Shown: one piece after another, positions 1-13,200 of the stretch | Layout of the letters: each line of letters opens with the position of its first letter | Numbering within the stretch: position 1 is the first letter of the stretch | Position numbers and translations under genes: made by a program | The notes under the pieces: model-generated | Database searches by the model: none | Seen by the model: only the letters and a program-made list of their open reading frames with translations | What the model was told of the DNA's origin: nothing | Assembly: GCA_030141605.1 (NCBI GenBank) | Contig: JAQGDQ010000257.1 | Span: 124,001 to 188,000 of the forward strand | From: Tubiluchus corallicola | Lineage: Eukaryota > Priapulida > Priapulimorpha > Priapulimorphida > Tubiluchidae | Direction: 5' to 3' | DNA length: 64,000 bases

Positions 1-1719
1 TATATATATATATACGTTGATACATCAATGATACTACCTTTCATATATGTTTAGCTAATACGATGTTACTAAGATTGTTAAAAATTATAACCAGAAAAAT
101 ACATTAAATATATTAATTTCTAATGTGGGGTTCATCCATATTGTCCTGAAGCCATTCTATTTTGTAGTGTAGGCATCATCCATATTGTCCTGAAGCCATT
201 CTACTTTGTGGTGTAGGCATCCATATTGTCCTGAAGCCATTGTACTTTGTGGTGTAGGCATCCATATTGTCCTGAAGCCATTGTACTTTGTGGTGTAGGC
301 ATCATCCATATTGTCCTGAAGCCAATCTATTTTCTAATGTGGGTTCATCCGTATTGTCCTGAAGCCATTCTACTTTGTGGTGTAGGCATCATCCATATTG
401 TCCTGAAGCCAGTTTATTTTGTAGTGTAGCCATCATCCATATTGTCCTGAAGCCATTCTACTTTGTGGTGTAGGCATCATACATATTGTCCTGAAGCCAT
501 TCTACTTTGTGGTATAGGATATCCATATTGTCCTGAAGCCATTCTACTTTGTGGTGTCATCCATATTGTCCTGAAGCCAATCTATTTTGTAGTGAAGACC
601 TCATCCATATTGTCTTGAAGCCAGTCTATTTTGAGTTTAGGCCTCATCCATATTGTCCTGAAGCCATTCTAGTTTGTATTGTAGGCCTCATCCATATTGT
701 CCTAAACTCATTCTGTTTTGTAATTTAGGCCATCATCCATATTGTCCTGAAGCCATTTTACTTTGTAGTGTGGGCGTCATCCTTATTGTTGTGAAGCTAG
801 TCTATTTTGTAGTGTCGTCGTGAAGTCATTCTGTTTTGTGGTGTAGCCATCATCCATATTGTCCGGAAGCCATTCTACTGTGCGGTGTAGGCATCATCCA
901 TATTGTCCTGAAGCCATTCTATTTTGTGGTGTAAGTGTCATCTATATTGTCCTGAACCCATTCTGTTTTGTAGTGCAGATGTTATTCATATTATTCTGAA
1001 GCCAGTCTATTTTGTGGTCAAATCACTCTACAACCTTGTAATAAGGCGCCATCCTTATTCTTCTGAAAGCAATTTTTATAGTGTAGGTGTCTCATGTTGT
1101 TGTGACTCCAGAATATTTTGTAGTATGTGTCATGCATATTATTCTGAAGCCATTTTACTTTTCAGTAGTGTAGGTGGCACTCGTGTTGTTTTGTGACTGT
1201 CCCACATGCTTGTACTTTTTTTGCATAAAATTGGTTGGCTTATTTCCTTTCTTGGCCAAGGCTGATTGGTGTTTTAAAAATATTGTTAAGTAAACCTGCT
1301 GCATAAATATGATCATTCAGACTGAATCTCTAGTTAGTAATTACTCTTGCAAAAGTAAAGTTTGTCATGTGTTTTGTCTACTTAATTCTTTCGTTTTTTT
1401 TCTTTTAATGGACCATTCCCTGTATGCAGTTTGTATTGCATTGTGTTGTATAATGATTTAGTTAAGATTAATGGAATACAAGCGTATTGCTATCATTATT
1501 TTCTGGTTCCAAGGTACCAATTACGTCATGTGATCTTTGGAAGTACTAGCTGTGATTGTGCTAGTTTTGCTGGCCTACAAAATTATTATTAAATCTTGCT
1601 TTCGTCAAAGTCTAAATTTGTCAATTAAACATCTTATTTACTTCATACGAGTTATTTTCACTCATATGTGTATTGTGCTACAGAGCAATTCTTTAAAAAA
1701 TAGTATTTTTTCATTTCAG
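1..1719. other. TEAD intron (5' end outside window)
   Basis: This is the 3' part of the intron upstream of the first visible TEAD exon; it ends in a polypyrimidine tract and AG at 1718-1719. It starts with a short TA run, then carries a degenerate minisatellite (separate entry). No earlier TEAD exon (start codon or first half of the TEA domain) was found here, so those exons must lie upstream of the window. Confidence 0.75.
125..1195. repeat. Minisatellite, about 41-45 bp unit, about 24 copies
   Basis: The unit contains CCATATTGTCCTGAAGCCAT followed by a TTTGTGGTGTAGGCATC-like half. Copies at 125-780 are close to each other; copies after about 780 are progressively degraded, and the last recognisable ones lie near 1140-1190. 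Short open frames inside it are by-products of the repeat. Confidence 0.9.
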
Positions 1720-4700
1720 GTCGCAATGAGCTTATAGCCAGGTATATAAAATTGCGGACAGGGAAAACGCGAACACGTAAACAAGTGAGCAGTCATATTC
1801 AGGTGCTGGCGAGGAAAAAAGCTCGTGAACTTCAATCTAAGTTAAAAGTGCACAATAATGTAAGCTAACAGACTTTTTAATCAACACTAACTGATCATAA
1901 TTTATGAAATTATATAAATTATATATCAATTTTACAAATTAATATAAAATATCAACATCAGATAAAGTGCCAGAAAACAGAATTCCTAAACTTAACATTT
2001 TTTTTATTTTTGAAGTTGTATGTCTTTCCTTTAAGTAATACTTTAACAACAGATTGCAAAAAGCAGTTCAGTAACGATTTTCAGTTTTTTATAAAATTCA
2101 ATTCGTTATGTTGTTTAAATTAGCATTTATATTTAATATATATTTTACGTTTGCATGCCTGATGTATCACTGATTATTTTTTATTCTTTCAGAATGAATC
2201 TTGCTTTCACAAAGTGAGTATTACTGTGTCTTCATATTTCACTTCTATTTAGGAATACACTATAGTAATTGCTTTTCAGGACACCTGTCACGCAGTGACA
2301 TTTAAGAGCTTATGCATTTTGTACCTTGAGGCACCGTGCAGTGTGATTATAATCACTATCTTTTTAATCTACATGTCTTTTGTACTTTATTTATCTTTAT
2401 TGTTCCAGAATCTTGTCGTCCATTTCATAAATTACCCTTCTTTAGCTAATGTGTGCATTAAGATTTACTGTTAGTATACATACAGAAGAGTTTTGTAAAG
2501 CTATTCAAAGTAAATTTAGTATAGTTCTGTATGTTCACAAGTGTGATAAATGATATGGCTTTAATACGTCAAACTAATATGAAACTGTATATTATTCTTG
2601 CGTGTATATTGAAAAGCTGATTTTTAAGCATTTGTCTGCAAACATTATTTTGCATACACAAACACTCACTGGTAATGATTTTTGCAGGACCAGTCAGCAA
2701 AAGAGAATGCATTAAAGAGTCTTGCTGGCATGTCTTCTGCACAGATTGTGTCAGCAACCATCCTCAACAACAAAGGGTTTCCATCTGGTCCAGTCGGAGG
2801 GTTACCGCCCTTTGCCAACAGCATGCCTTCAGCATATCCGGCCGCAGCTCCTCCTGTAAGTGAACTTTAGACAAACTGCTATTAAAATTGAATAACGAAC
2901 AATTTAATAACTGTTTTCGGTATCCTTCGTGTTTAGCTGGGCTGGTTGTGCAATGCATTTATTCATTTTCTAAGCTGTGTTAGGATGGAGCAGTCAGTTA
3001 ACATGAATTCTCGTGATGAAAAGACTGTTAATTTGCTCCTCTTGCTGGCTGCTCTCATGTGATATTATCTATTGAACCAAAGTGGCTTACTTTTGGCATG
3101 ATTTCTGTAATACTTTCATTACGAGAGAAAAGAATATCCTTTAATGAACTGTGGAACATTGTTTTTTTAAGCCTAGTGAATCTACATGCAGATGGTCAGA
3201 TCTGTATGTTTTCATGGAGCTGAGATTACATATGAGGAGATTAAAATTTAATGTTATGGAAAATTGACTGAAGGCTACAGAGTCGGCTTAAAATCACTCA
3301 CTTGTTTGCTCAGAAAACAAAATTCTGACAGACATTAAAAAACCATGCTTGACCAAAGTCCCGTGAAATAACCTTTAAAGATTAGTCTGGCCAGAAAATT
3401 CTCTGGCTAGAAATTAGGCGGTTTAATTGATATTTATTTTTATTAATTACTGATTTAAATAATGACTATTTTTCGTATATTTGTTTTCTGCAGCAAATTA
3501 AATTATAATTTCCTCTGCGATTTATTTTTTTTGTAGTTTTGGCAGCCGGGTCTCTCACAAGCAGCAGCCTCACAAGAGTATGTATGATATTCATAAATTC
3601 TCTTTTCTATCACCTGCATAATACATTCAAACCTGCACAGAGACGAATTCAAGTATTATTGATGACAGCATGTAATGACAGGCGTTATGAATCAATCTAG
3701 GCTCATCAGTGTGTATGGCTTTGGCTCTACAATTCTTTGTGGGTCTAGACCTGGCTGGCTCGGTGCTCCAACATGTGTTTGAATAACAAAACAATCTTGT
3801 ATAATGTTTTTTTATGCCTAAACAAATTGTGCAACACTAAGATTCTTTTCTGTAGAATCAGTACAGAATCTTCTTTGGAATGAGTATTGTAGCAGCTAAC
3901 AAGAATCTATCATAGATTGCGTGACTACAAGATAGACGACAAATAGAACAATTTTTGTGCCCCACAAACAATGATGACAACGGGTGAAGGGACTGACCTG
4001 TAGGCCTCATTCTTGGAACGGTAGAATTAGCTTGGCTGTGTGTCAATTATATGAGACAAATTTAAGCTAAGAGGCAAACTAAATGTACTACATACTTGAT
4101 TAAAGAGTAATTTGCTGAATTAAAACAGATGACTAAATTCGTCAAATAGTTTGGAGAAATAAATTCTTTCAACTACTGACGAGTTTTCTACGTGAAAGCA
4201 TTAATGCTCGTTGAAGATTGCAGAAGTGCTGCATGGTTAATGACAATTCGTTTTTCCCTAGTATCAAACCATACTTAGGACAGCCATACGGGATGCCCAA
4301 CAAACCTGAGCTGCCACCTCCTGGTCCTGCGTCTTCGTCCTCAGGGGTCTTATTAGAAGGACGGTGTATCGGCACTCAGAAACTTCGTCTACTGGAATTC
4401 TCAGCGTTTATGGATCAACAGCGTGATTCAGATTCAGTAAATATGATTTGTATTTTTTACAAAATAATAGTAATGTAGTGCTAATAATACTAGTAGTAAC
4501 AATAGCAATAGTAACAATAAAATGTAATAACATTGATTTTTTTCAATGTTTTGTAAATCAACATATGTTTTAGTGCGAAAAATGAATTTTATTCTACTAC
4601 TGTGTAAAATTTTGCAGATCTCTTTTGTTTTTGGTGGGAGGTTGGATATCATATCTCATCTTGTAGAACAGGACTGAATAATTGAATAGTCATTATTTTA

Positions 4701-7700
4701 CTCTAAAGTTAAACATTATTAAGTCTAGTTAATAAGTTCATTAATGACCACCAGGGAAATTGCTTTTAGGTATTTCATCTGCTGAATGCTAGATGTTGGC
4801 TTCAAGCGAAATAAACTGTAGAAAACATTTTTTTCTAAAACAAATCAAGTTAAGCGATTGTTAAGGTTAATAAATTGATATAAAAGTATGTTATAATGTT
4901 GTCATGTGGTTTACTTACAGTATAACAAACATTTATTTGTCCATCTTGGTGGTCCTGGCGTTATGAATACAGAACCTCTTGAAGCTGTTGATATTCGTCA
5001 AATTTACGACAAATTTCCAGAGAAAAAAGGCGGCCTTAAAGAGCTGCACGACAAAGGACCTCAAGAAGCATTCTTCCTTGTAAAATTTTGGGTGAGTGGA
5101 ACTTCTGTCACTTTTCTTTTTCTCTCAGTCGTTCACTGTCGCAAAACCGTTCAGCTTCCATCTGATTTACTTCTCATCTTGCCACTTTGTCTAAATTGGC
5201 CCTGTCTTTGAGTAATGTGAGACCAGTTTTCCTGCATTATTGTATGTTTCAACTGATTTTCTATTTGTATTCATTATTTTCTTACACTTCCTTCAATCTT
5301 ATCTCTAATTTATGACTTTCTGTGTCAAGCGGAATAGCCTGGTTGTTCTTTATAGAAAATTGTTTTCCTCGTTTAGATCTGATTCTAACGACTCTAAAAT
5401 TTAGCTTTAATGTATCACATTAATGACACTATTTTTAGGCTTTTATTTTCGGAATAAATTAAAGTTACGTTAGAGAAACGTTAGGCAAACTCGAACTTAT
5501 TGGCCTGTTTCCAGAAGAGAATATGATTAGTTAAAATCTAATTCATTTAGATTCATTTACAGCACTTTTAAAGTAGAGAGTTTTCTCTCACAAGTTCTTC
5601 CTGAGCGAGCTCTATCGCGAGTGTTGCCGAGTGTCAGCTTGTGCTTACTGTCTGAGAGAACTCTTAGCAACTCTCGGAAAGTTTGCAAAAACTTACCGAG
5701 AGAAAACTCGCAAAGCCATTCACACTTGCGAGTTTGCACACATAGTAACAGATTCTAATTAGTCACATTCTAATCTGGAAACAGGTCAATAAATTCGAGC
5801 TTATCTAACGTTTTTTTAACTTAACTTTTATTTATTCCGAAAGCAAAAGCTTAAAAATAGTGTCATTAACGTGGTACATCTAATTTAGATTTTGTAAACA
5901 ATATAAAAGTACTTCAAACAAGAGTTAAGAAAACCTACAGATATGCCACTTTGCTTAGAGACTTGGGTTGATTTTATCCCAGTTGAAACCGGAAATCTGT
6001 TCACATCTCAGAGGGTAAACAACAAAATCTAAAATCCTTGCTTTCTTCTCACCAAGATTAAACCAAACTTTTTACTTTATATAATGACATGTAATTGTAA
6101 ATTGGCTATCTTTGGGAGCTTTGTTATCTGACACATCAGATGGAACCCATCATGACAAGAACCGGGCTTATAACATATTTGATAGTCAGACTTAATTCAA
6201 TTGTTACCTATCGTGGTAACAATTTTTCAGCTATATCGTCACATCATGACATCATCTTAGTTAACATTCTGTGATTGTTGTGTACCGTAAAGTACATACG
6301 CATTTTGTGATCATTCTTATTCGGATTTATTTATTATTCCGATATCATATTTATTTTCATTCTGCTAGAGCCTTGTATACATGTAAGCTAGTTTTATCAG
6401 TAATATGTCATTTCCTTAAAATCAAGTAATTTTATGTAGAAGACAATGCAGTGATGGTCAGATGTTTGAAAATGATCATTAACTTAATTTAACATTGTAC
6501 TTGCCTGATTCAGTGCACATTATGTAACTTCAAATTTCTCTTGCCCATACTGTTCATCAGGCTCCTGTTTATAAACTCTTGGCTTCAGTATTTTTTCTTT
6601 TCTGTCTCTGGAGTGAGTTATGGAACAGAATAGGAAAATGTTATGCATTATGATCTCCTAGCTCAACTGCAAGAAACTGTTTAGTTTTTATGAATTAGCT
6701 TCCATAATGTTATGGTTTCAGATTTTCCTGATGCTTTTTTCAAACACGAACGGAAATTACTCTGCTGATAAACATTGACAAGGAGCTATAACTTAACCTA
6801 AATTTATCATTTATAATTTTCAGGCTGATATCAATTATAGTTTACAAGATGAGGCTGGTGCATTTTACGGTGTCACAAGTATTTATGAAGGCAGTGATAG
6901 TACCACAATCACCTGCTCAACAAAAGTGTGCAGTTTTGGTAAACAGGTTGTAGAAAAAGTAGAGGTAAGATTCATTGCTACTGTGCACTCTTGTTATTAG
7001 CACGTTTGAAATATAATACTGTGCAAAACTTTGTTTGATTGTGGAAAATTTATGATACTAACATTTGCACGATGTCTTGTATGCCCCTAGTTGCACGAAG
7101 GACAATTTATAGTTTGCTCAATAGTGAAGTACTGTCCACATTACCATTGTTTCCCAATGGAATTAGTTTCAGTGATTAGATATATAAGTTAGTTTAGGCT
7201 CTGATAGGGGTTAATAGCATGTATGTCCATGTAGGATAGGTTATGTTTACAGTAGATATGATGAAATATCAGCCATTTTTAAACTTTGCAATATATTCCC
7301 TGCATAGATCTATGTGGATTCACAAAAGCTGTTATATTTATTGTAAGTCAAATGTATTTCTTATTAAAGTCCAATAATTTTGCAATATATACACTGCATA
7401 GATCTATATAGGATTTCAAAAATGTTATATTTATCGTAAGTTGAATGCATTTCCAAAGTCCAATTCTTTCCCAAACATTGACTTGTGTCAATTTGTCGAT
7501 TATCTTATTATCTGTCATGTTTTTTTCTTTTTTAGTGTTTTCCCTAATTTCCTTTGACTTCCTTTTCCTGTGGATGCTGCCCTTACCAATCGTTATTTTT
7601 CTATGAAACTTTTCTTCTTATTTTCCTGGATTAGCCGCTGGTTGGAAGTGAGTTGCAGTTAAAAGTTTCGTCTTAGTTTTTAAATGAATCGCTCAGTACA

Positions 7701-10242
7701 ATATTACATCCATAAATTATTATTCGACTTATTAGTTCTGGTAAGAAAATTACTCGCATGCAGACACACGCATGCGCGCACACATGCACACACACATGCA
7801 CACATTCGCACGCGCATCTGTCGTACATTTCTAGATTTCTACTGCTATAAATTTTTTTGCTACATTACTTTATTATACTAATGTTGTGTTAGCATTTCAG
7901 AATAAATGAAGTCTAATTCTTCATTAGAATTAATAATTTGCTGTGTGTTGATTAACTCCTATTTATGACTTGTTTGTTTTTGTTATTTAACCTCTGGCCA
8001 AAGTATTATAGTTTGATTGTTTGCTAACTGTTTTTAATATTGCCTTTGTTTCTAATTTGTAGACGGAGTACCCTCGATTTGAAAATGGTCGCTTTGTCTA
8101 TCGAATCCATCGATCTCCTATGTGTGAATATATGATCAACTTTATACATAAACTCAAACATTTACCGGAAAAATATATGATGAACAGCGTGTTGGAAAAC
8201 TTTACTATTCTGCAGGTTTGTGACACATCGAGAGTCCTTAAAGAAAATTGTTTATGTGCAGAAATTTATTGTTTTATGTTTGATACCCGTACAGTGTTGC
8301 ATTCACCTGTAATCCTAATGATGTTCTTAATACAGTAAGTCTTTGCTTAGCGATACCGTTAAACGAAGCCAAGACTTCCATAGTAAGTAATGCAAAAGAA
8401 TTGAGATACGTTCCGGAGACAAAAATCACTTCTGCTTAAATCATATAAACTTAATGTTTTTTGAGTTTTACTCATGCTTCTACTAATTAATTTCTTTCTG
8501 CTTACTTGAAATCACCTATATATCTTACCTAACTAGTCGTTTCTCTTTTGTTACTGCAGCAGAGTCAAAGCGAAGCCCTTGGGTGATCTTGGGAATTTTA
8601 TCTAGATTCTTAGCCTGGTTGCTATAGCAACAGGTTGCAGGCAAAATTCCTTTGCACAAAGGCACAAAGTTTGCTCTCATGTCTTGCTTGTGTTTAACGG
8701 TCAGTCAGGAAGCAAAAATGTGTACTTGTATAATTAACTGCATTGTTGTACGTGTTTAGAACAGAATAACGCAGTATGTACTATTTTAGTGCGTCGGATT
8801 AGGTAAAAAAGTTGTTGATAAAATAAAAATAGGCTTTGAGCAAAGTAAAAAAATCATCATTAAAAAGAAACGGTGCGTCGTTAAGTGAAAAAGGTGTCAA
8901 ATGTTTGGGGTCGTTAAAAACGAAACGTTGCTAAATGGGGAGACGTTAAGCGAGGACTTAAGCTACGACTCCATGTGCACGTATTGCATAATGCGTGATG
9001 CATACTGACTGTTTCCATGTGACCGTAAACGCTATGCATATTAATAAGTCTCACGGCACTCTTTCCGCCATTTTTGGTCACTATTCGTGAAAATTGCAAG
9101 CCGTTATTTTTGGAAACCATGCCTTTGTTGAAATTTAAGCTTGATAATTACAGCCGCAGCATTAGCTTATTATTGTACTATTAGATGGAAAAGAAAGCAC
9201 AGGTTTTGTGTGCACAACATTTGCAGGGAAGAGAACAATATGGCACTTATCATCATTTAGTGAAATAACTGCAGTTAGATGCACAATAATAATTTATTTT
9301 TTTGCCTACAAAATAACAATCATAGATAGTATATAACAATGAGTTACAAAGTTTAAAGAAGGACATGATGGCAAAAGACCAAAAGGTCATCTAGTCTGCC
9401 ATCCCATCTCACAACACATAACTACATGCTTCTTACACCTCCCAAAAACTCAAATAGAAAAAAACATTATTGTTTATTACTGTCGTAAAGTGACCAAAAC
9501 TCAGCTAACTAGAATTTTCAGAAAGTTAAACATGGTCACAGGAAACTTGAAAACTCGCTATAATCACGTTGGCAACGGCAGTTTCCCATCTGCATCTTCC
9601 TGGGTGATGCATATTCGGACGATAGCATTCACTTTCGAATGAATACAGATCGCGCATTACGGGTAATGCGTTACGTACATATGGAAACACTTCTACATGT
9701 TTAAATACAAACTCTGAAAATAAAGAAATCTTACCAGAATATTAAATTTTAAAAATAATATTCTGGCGAAATTTGTTTTCTTAGATGTATTGAAAAATAA
9801 CAGTAATTGAAGCCACTCAGCAATAAAATTCTATTTTGAAGAAGTTATACTTGTTTGCCAAATATTGTATCTTGATAATTCTATTATTTTTTTGTTAGAA
9901 CTTCTGACTTGTTATGTGGTAAACATATTTTAAATTCTTAAGCCTTTGTTTGAGAAGTGTTGCTGAGTGGTTTATGATATACATCTTTAATATACAGTTA
10001 AGTTATAGCATGTTTATTCAGTGGAGTGTAAATAACAGTGATCAACGCATTACTTGCGTATCAGAAAATTTGTAAACATTTGATAGTTTCTGATAGGTGT
10101 TGTCAATGTGTTTTTTTTATTTTTATAGATTGTTACGAACAGAGACACGCAAGAAACGCTGCTCTGTGTTGCTTATGTATTTGAAGTTTCAACCAGTGAT
10201 CATGGTGCACAACATCACATTTATAGACTCGTGAAAGACTGA
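1720..10242 (+). CDS. TEAD: TEAD/Scalloped transcription factor, partial at 5' end
   Basis: TEA-domain DNA-binding factor that acts in the nucleus as partner of YAP/TAZ (Yorkie), the output of Hippo signalling. Exons: 1720-1859, 2688-2855, 3537-3577, 4262-4436, 4921-5091, 6824-6964, 8063-8215, 10129-10242, with a candidate microexon at 2193-2213. They join in frame to 366 residues plus a leading partial codon. The first exon encodes the third helix of the TEA domain ([20 protein letters not shown], then [15 protein letters not shown]). The next has [20 protein letters not shown], the usual post-TEA segment. From 4262 on comes the YAP-binding beta-sandwich: [78 protein letters not shown], and the C-terminus [13 protein letters not shown] followed by TGA. 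The linker is proline-rich and short. Family assignment is near certain; start codon and early TEA helices are upstream. Confidence 0.96.
2193..2213 (+). CDS. TEAD: Candidate TEAD microexon (21 nt, 7 codons)
   Basis: A 21-nt stretch lies between a good acceptor (TTATTCTTTCAG) and a good donor (GTGAGT) in the intron after the TEA-domain exon. It is phase 0 at both ends and would add NESCFHK between the TEA domain and DQSAKEN without changing frame. Vertebrate TEAD genes are known to carry an optional small exon at this position (VTSM). Whether it is used is unknown. Confidence 0.5.
5393..5895. mobile_element. Foldback-like element with about 135-bp inverted arms
   Basis: The left arm (about 5393-5529) and right arm (about 5754-5895) are inverted copies. 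For example TTAATGACACTATTTTTAGG on the left matches the complement of the stretch near 5845-5870 on the right, and TGGCCTGTTTCCAGA on the left matches TCTGGAAACAGGTCA inverted. The roughly 220-bp centre is a different element with its own inverted ends (separate entry). It lies in the TEAD intron between 5091 and 6824. No coding capacity is seen. Confidence 0.8.
5562..5745. mobile_element. MITE nested in the foldback element
   Basis: It begins GAGAGTTTTCTCTC and ends with GAGAGAAAACTCGC, an inverted pair. The interior has repeated CGAGTGTTGCCGAGTGTCAG-like words shared with the longer element at 38451-38751, so the two are one family. No protein coding is seen. Confidence 0.6.
7285..7475. 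repeat. Two-copy tandem duplication, about 105 bp
   Basis: TTTGCAATATAT...CTGCATAGATCTAT is followed by a GTTATATTTAT...GTAAGT stretch and an AAAGTCCAAT stretch, and the series occurs twice in succession. It lies within the TEAD intron 6965-8062 and has no coding role. Confidence 0.65.
8333..8960. mobile_element. pogo/Tigger-type MITE in TEAD intron
   Basis: The left end is TA followed by CAGTAAGTCTTTGCTTAGCG. The right end has ACGTTAAGCGAGGACTTA, the inverted counterpart. A second copy with the same left end and interior starts at 63493. CAGT-type termini next to a TA dinucleotide fit Tc1/mariner-pogo non-autonomous elements. The extreme right terminus is decayed. No transposase frame is left. 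Confidence 0.65.
8962..9715. mobile_element. Dispersed repeat rich in CGCATTACG/TGATGCAT words
   Basis: The left part has ACGACTCCATGTGCACG and TAATGCGTGATGCAT. The right part has GCGCATTACGGGTAATGCGT and CATATGGAAACACTTCTACA. The same words recur at 46990-47210, where the end is an inverted copy (GCGCATGGAGTCGTAC). It is probably a terminal-inverted-repeat DNA element; class undetermined. Confidence 0.5.
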
Positions 10243-13200
10243 TGCTGCCAATGTGAGTGCTGCCAAAATCGAGTTGTGCCACGTTTAGAGCTATTCAGAG
10301 AGTTGCTTACGATACACCGTCTCAGCCTTTGTTCACTTTTGTATGCATCACTGCATACAATTATTGAAACTACCGTTACCCAAGAAATTTACAGGTCACT
10401 ACCACACCATGAATCATGAAGTGCATAATTCACAATTGTTGAAGATATTCTTTTATTGAACATTTCATAGGTCATAAAAACGTTGAGTCATTTTTGCTTG
10501 TTCATTTCTAATGTCATCGTAATTATGTTAAATGAAAGTGTTATGACTCTAACATTAGCTCTTAAAGCTACCTGTCGCTGCAGCTTACTACGTGTGTTGT
10601 GATGCTTAATACTGTTATGTAGTGTTAGAATAAATGATCATCAGTTTCTTTGCGTTTCTGTATGGTTCAGTGTGTGATACGATGATGCTGACACTGCACG
10701 GAAAATTGAAGAAACTGACAGTTGATAAAATTCTAAGAGTTGTATATTTTAGCATTGTTTTGTTGTTACTGCTGTTGTAAATGTGGAGGCGAAATGGTAA
10801 AAGTGCAAATATTACGAAAATAGAAGTAGTATTCATGAAGGGTTTACTTCCTGCAGACAAAGATATAACCAGTATTGCTAGGAGGTAAACCGGAGATAAA
10901 TTTTGTGAACCCGTGTTGTAATATTTTGATAGTTTTTAATTATTATTGTTTTATTATTATAAAGTTGTAATTCAGTGTGGCAGCTGATCTGTGTTGTATA
11001 CAAGTGATGTATTGTAGATTCGACTCCCCTGTCAAAAACCGTCCTCAATAAGTTTTGATGCAGATATAGAACTATTTGTTTATAATACCTATCGGTCTCA
11101 TATTTACATGTTAACACAAATGTTATTGATGACTAAGGAGCAGTGGCGGCTCGTGTATAGGTACTGTGGAACTGCAGCACACCCCCATTTTCACTCAATA
11201 TTATCAATAATATTCAATATAATAAGTCTTTTTTCTCTAGTTCTTTCTTTATACTTGCACGGAACCAGAGCACGTGAGGGTAGTACTGTTTGCTTCACAG
11301 CTCAGCACAGTGCACTCCAGCAATGCGGTGTTTGGCTGTTGTGCGCATGCAGCTATCCACACGTCTGAGCCCAGGTAGAGAAAGTACTGTTGCTCACACA
11401 GTTTGCCGTCAGTTGTCACATGCTTACCATGAATGGATCAAGCTTGAACTGCGACAATTTAGGCTATTAGTAAGCAAAAAATATTTTTTTGTTTAGGATT
11501 TTATCAAGTTTATGTATAAACTTTCATGTTTTTGTGTGTTTAAAATAACAATTACAAATAACAGCATTAAAATAACATATGTTTGTTTCATTTTACACAG
11601 TATTAAAATAGTGGCTAAAAATTTTTTGAAGCAGCACCCCCGCTAATTTTAGCTACGAGCCGCTACTGCTAAGAAAGTAGGTGTGATAGGTTGTAATCGT
11701 TGAATGAGTGGCTGTTTAATGTCCAGCAGTCGACCATTTTACTACTTGATTATAGACACTACATATGAAGAAAACGCGATGGGTATTTTGCATTATAACT
11801 TGCAATGTCTTTTTTAAAATGTACAGTTACATGTAGTTCATTCATTAATTTTTTAACTACACTGTAATTCTTTTTAGTTCCAGTCCATAAACTGTAGATA
11901 CAGTATTGGCAATTGAAAGCATTTAAGGTGATATTACTAAATTTTAGAAGTGTATAGTGCAAGTCAAAAAATGGAATGAAGAGTGGACAAAGTTGTGTTG
12001 AAGTCTTCCCTTAATTGAACACCTATTTTGTATTAATAAGAACATTTCATGATTACATAATATTAGTAGATTTAGCCTGGAAAGCAAAGTTACAAGAACA
12101 CAAGGAGCCAGGAAAAGTATGTATTTAGGTCCTCTCTACTTACATAATTATCAGTCCCCATTCTGGCAGGGCAATTTTAGATGTTGAAGTCTATTAAACT
12201 CAGACGTCTCTAGCGGTAATTATTTGGTCTTGTATCAGGCCGTAGGCTTTTCTCTCCATTAGTCGATTTTAATCTCTGATATGTGTAATGTATAGCGAGT
12301 CTTTAAATGCTATATTGTGGAAAGAAAATGATACGTCCTTCCGTTAAGTGTTATTTGTCTGTGGCATTGTTGTAAAACCTGTCTGTAATTACGAGCAAGC
12401 GGTGCCTTCTTTCTGTCTGTCAACCCGTCCAAGATTTCTTGTAGTTTTTATACTCATTTTATATTCTTCCTGGCTCTTATGTTTGTAGATAATGATTACA
12501 GTTTTTACATGTACATATCAATTGATTTTATATCTACATGTTGTGATATTTCCCCGTGCCTTCATTGTTATTGACTGACTGGCCATTAAGCCTACACAGA
12601 GATGTTTTCAAGTTTGAAACGCTACTTAGATTCTACATCACTTGACAAAGTTGCATTTTACTTCGCTGTAAATTAGTTTTATCAGCAATAGAACCCGACT
12701 TCCAGTGTGGCTGATTTGTTGTCAAATTTTTAAAATGTCATGCATACCATTACAGGTTATAACCATTTTTTTTAATAAATGTTAAGGTGTTTTAGCACAA
12801 TGTATAGTATTTATAGTGTAACAGTCTTATTGCATTTTGTTTCAACTTTGCTACCAGAAATCAAAATTAATTGTAACTTGTAAGACTGCTTAGACTAATG
12901 TACTGTTATTACAGTATTGAATTTACATACTTTGGGATATTAAAAATAGGATGAGCATATTAAATTAGATCTACTTTATAAATCAGAATATCTGGATTAT
13001 TACATTTCCTACACACCTGGAAATTGATAACCAGTGCATAACAATGAAGTTCTATAGAACTGTACAGTTAATTTTTTTTGTACGTAACATTCTGTACGGA
13101 GTTACCAATGCCTGCCATAGTATATTCAATAACTTGCAAGTGAACGTTTAGCAGCTTGACTAGGTTGTCTCTTTGCTTCTATAGTTTCTAGAATATTTTT

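Noticed and set aside
7684-7881. Short frame with His/Thr repeats
   Set aside because: Results from a CA-rich low-complexity tract in a TEAD intron.
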